A stretch of 64,000 nt of DNA from Cokeromyces recurvatus (lineage: Eukaryota > Mucoromycota > Mucoromycetes > Mucorales > Mucoraceae), in assembly GCF_025118155.1 (NCBI RefSeq), contig NW_026251389.1, positions 1,364,001 to 1,428,000 of the forward strand, written 5' to 3'. The notes under the pieces were generated by a model. That model was given only the letters and a program-made list of their open reading frames with translations. It ran no database searches and had not been told where the DNA came from. A program made the translations under genes and the position numbers. Shown in pieces: positions 61,142-64,000 of the stretch (position 1 is its first letter; the number at the start of each line of letters is the position of its first letter).

Positions 61142-61528
61142 TTACTGAGGTACTTTTGTTGGAATAGAAAATGGATTTATTCGATTGAAATTAGAGTCCA
61201 TGAAAGTAGGAAGTTTATCATAAATGGGTAAAGAAGTTTCATTATTATCTGGTAAACTGTCATTTTTCCAATTACACGATTTACAAGCATATCGAACACT
61301 CATGTTATTTGGTAATCCAATTCTCTTGTTACATATAATTAATTCATTTTCAAAACGTGTTAATTGAACTGTATCTAACTTTTTACAACGTGGACATGGA
61401 TGTGTAGCGTTTTCCAGATATATTTTACGATCATAACTTCCTACTTTTTATTTTTGTACAAGTCAACATCTTCAACACTATATAACCTTTAAACTTAACT
61501 TACATAATACAAAGCATTGACGCGTCAT
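61142..61528 (-). CDS. Small zinc-ribbon protein
   Basis: Two exons (61528-61504 and 61443-61142) give 108 residues. The first exon codes only eight residues plus one base (MTRQCFVL). CPRC (about residue 23) and CKSC (about 56), spaced by about 30 residues, form a zinc ribbon around KKLDTVQLTRFENELIICNKRIG. It somewhat resembles the zinc_ribbon_15-type small fungal proteins, but I cannot name the family. The acceptor AAAAAG at 61444 was chosen because the nearer TAG acceptor would create a stop. It converges on TLS1. The C-terminal half looks disordered. Confidence 0.6.
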
Positions 61529-62064
61529 TTTATATATCGTGTAGTTTAATAAAACAATCAAAGATTGAAAATTAAAAAAAATAAAAATAAAAATAAAAAG
61601 AGAGAGAGAGAGAGGATTTGGCTCCCTCCCCGCTCTTTTATATAAAATAGATTACAAGGTACAATAGAACATGATAGAAGTAAAAACATTTCATAAAAGA
61701 ATTCCGAAATATGGGTACCTTAAAATACGTAAAGGAAACATCTTTTTTTTTTTTAGATTTTTAAGGGTCCAAATGTTCAATATAATGATTGAATTTTATT
61801 TCAATTAGTCGAGTAAGTCGTATATAAAAAGAAGACACGTGTATGTATAGATTGTATTATACATTAGACAAGTGAATAAAGATATGATGAAGACATGATT
61901 ATAATACATGTTTCTACCTTATAGTCCTAATAATATTAATAATTATAATAAAAAAAATATATATAAATACGTAATATACATATTTATTTATTTTTTCTCC
62001 TTCAATTTAATATACTATTTTAACTTTTGGGGTTAATTTGTGATGTAAGATCGAATAATAATTG

Positions 62065-62104
<40 letters not shown>

Positions 62105-63635
62105 GTTTAAATCTGTGAAATAAAGTTATTCATTATAATAAAATGATGAAAACAAATAAAATGACTTCCTAAAAGAATCTATGCTTCATAGTTTAATGAT
62201 GCAAAATGATTATATTTGTCACACATTTAGGAAAATGAAATTACCTGTCTTATATCAATTATACTTCTTTGTGTATGTTTATCTACTACAATAAGATTTC
62301 ATTGCTTGTCCTTTTAATAGAACTAAATATAAATGCTTAGAAATGAAAACGCCTCTTGAGAAGAAAGAAGAAGTGATAGAGGTAATTAGTGGAGAATTCT
62401 CCTATCTCTATTTTAATCATTTGAAAAACTTTCACAAAAAGCCTATTTGTATTTCAAGTATAATCATTATTGTATTATTTTAATTAAATATACAAACGTA
62501 TACAAAGATAGATTCATGACAGTTTATTATTGGATTCATCCTTATACTATGTTATTATTTTACCAGCTTTGCTTTTTTTTTCTTTTTATCATTATTACTT
62601 TTTTCTACTTTTAATTGTTAGTTTATCAACGTACAAATAATATATAAGAAACAAAGCTATTTCTCATGAAAATATTACTTTTGATTATACAGTAGGCGTA
62701 ATAAATAAATAAATAAATAAAAATGCAAACGTACTTGTATCTACAAAGGCAGCAATTAAATAATAATAGGATATGGGATAATGGACCCGTTGTTTATAAT
62801 TGGAAATGGTAGTCTTCTTGGTAAAATTTCAAATCTTTCAAGTAAGCTTTTCATAGTGCATATTATACTTCACCTTCAACTAGAAATATCCTATTGAAAA
62901 TTAAAGAATTAAAAAAATTAGGGAAGTAAATAGAAGCATTCCTATTCCTAATGTTTAACCAACCTCATGTCAAAGTCTCATCTAGGAATTAGGAATATCG
63001 TCTTAATAAAATAATAGCCATGCATACCCTACTCATCAATAATGATATCTCATTGTATTGCTGATAAACTCCAAGTAGCATTTTGTCCGAGTCCTCTTGA
63101 TACTATCATTTATATTCATTTTCAAACCTTCCTCTTTTTTAGAAACCACTTCTTTTTGGTATCTGAACGTGGTTTTTTCACTGTGTTACTCTTCTCATAA
63201 ATAATAATATCTGTAATGGCCTTATTGAATTTGTATGACTACCTTTGCCGGTTATTCAATGAATAGAGCAAGTATAATTTCTTTGATATATAAGTTGAAT
63301 CTGACCTCATTTATAAGCATCTAATATAAATGAATAATGGACAATCTTCTTCTAATATTCACCATTTGAGGATACAGTTGTAACAAATACTGACTATATA
63401 TCTGGAATCCCTTTTCATTGAAAACTTTTTTTTTTCAATTAAATGCTGTTGCAGTCCAAACAAAGTAAATACCTGCACATTACAGGTAAATGATGATAAT
63501 TTTTATTACACCGCTTTATTTTACAACCATACTCCTCCCCTCCCCTCTCCACTTTTTTTTTCGAGTCCTATTGAAGAATACTAGTTAAAACTTAAATTAA
63601 AAGTATGTAATATCTTTCTTGTAAAGAATAAAATA
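61529..63635. other. Gene-poor AT-rich region
   Basis: No gene that I can support. There are an A/G microsatellite at 61574-61613 (upstream of the zinc-ribbon gene), a T tract at 62067-62102 and an (AATA)n stretch at 62700-62722. On the minus strand 63060-63260 gives a short protein-like stretch (YKFNKAITDIIIYEKSN) among stops, perhaps old coding sequence. Confidence 0.4.
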
Positions 63636-64000
63636 ATGATTAATAGTAGAATTGAAAAAAGAAAAATAGTCAGAAAAGTTTCAGGTAAAGGACTGTCAAG
63701 ATTGGATCCGTCATTCAAAAAGCATTTTCCAAATTATCTCAATAAAAAATAGAATATATCTTTTTTTATTGTTGTTATAACTTGCTAGCAAAAATCTTTT
63801 TATTTTCATGACTTTCTGTATATTAGAGTCTAAAGAAAACTATAAACTATTTCTATTTATTTATACAACTAATAACAAAATTTACTTATAAATTCATAAG
63901 CTAATTTTGTATTTTAAACAGAAAACCTCGAAAAGCAGTGTTTAATATAAAAGGCTTTGCTGATATTGCTTATAAAAGAGGTAGATTTTGATTGCATTCA
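63636..64000 (+). other. Possible small ORF and exon at window end
   Basis: A 38-codon ORF (63636-63752) encodes a basic peptide starting MINSRIEKRKIVRK. At 63921 a TTTAAACAG acceptor precedes a stretch reading KPRKAVFNIKGFADIAYKRGRF and a stop at 63991. They could be exons of one small basic protein or chance. Family unknown. Confidence 0.25.

Overview
The window looks like nuclear DNA from an early-diverging filamentous fungus, most likely Mucoromycota and plausibly Mucorales. The evidence is very AT-rich DNA, many A/T homopolymers and TA microsatellites, and compact genes with many short GT..AG introns, often about 50-90 bases and usually ending in TAG. The gene families are animal- or plant-like but lost in many Dikarya: an ankyrin-ClpB disaggregase, a bifunctional lysine-degrading AASS enzyme, and METTL4. 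Species assignment is inference. Coordinates of multi-exon genes span start to stop; exon boundaries were worked out by hand from splice signals and reading frame.

Layout. 1-13.6 kb: 3' part of the Pol I second-largest subunit, an F-box-like protein, a regulator-like protein, a secreted multicopper oxidase divergent from a Yap-type bZIP factor, and two tandem RAD51 paralogs with identical intron positions. 13.7-18.7 kb: a repeat island with a terminal-inverted-repeat element of about 2.5 kb and a decayed LINE. 18.9-34.4 kb: mitochondrial SKD3/CLPB-type disaggregase, DAHP synthase, a DDE transposase relic beside a truncated nagB relic, METTL4, a small thioredoxin-fold-like protein, a gene-poor stretch, and a 19-exon LKR/SDH (AASS). 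35-46.8 kb: transposase relic, trypsin-like protease, DYRK kinase, a pseudouridine-synthase-like/PrmC-like fusion, and a membrane-anchored GT5-like glycosyltransferase. 47-51.3 kb: another transposase relic and a broken gene of a PD-(D/E)XK-like family. 51.6-64 kb: TTC7/Ypp1, an RBR ubiquitin ligase, an RVS161-like BAR relic, TLS1/C9orf78, a zinc-ribbon protein, and a final gene-poor 2.4 kb.

The genes are mostly unrelated housekeeping and regulatory units; there is no obvious metabolic cluster. Local relationships that may matter are the RAD51 tandem pair with RFX-like and E2F-like motifs only in front of the first copy, a perfect Gcn4-type site in front of DAHP synthase, and decayed single-copy genes (nagB, BAR) lying in repeat-rich or gene-poor stretches. 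The most unusual items are the pseudo-synthase/methyltransferase fusion, the fungal SKD3-like gene, the RAD51 duplicate with an altered polymerisation motif, and the inverted-repeat element.
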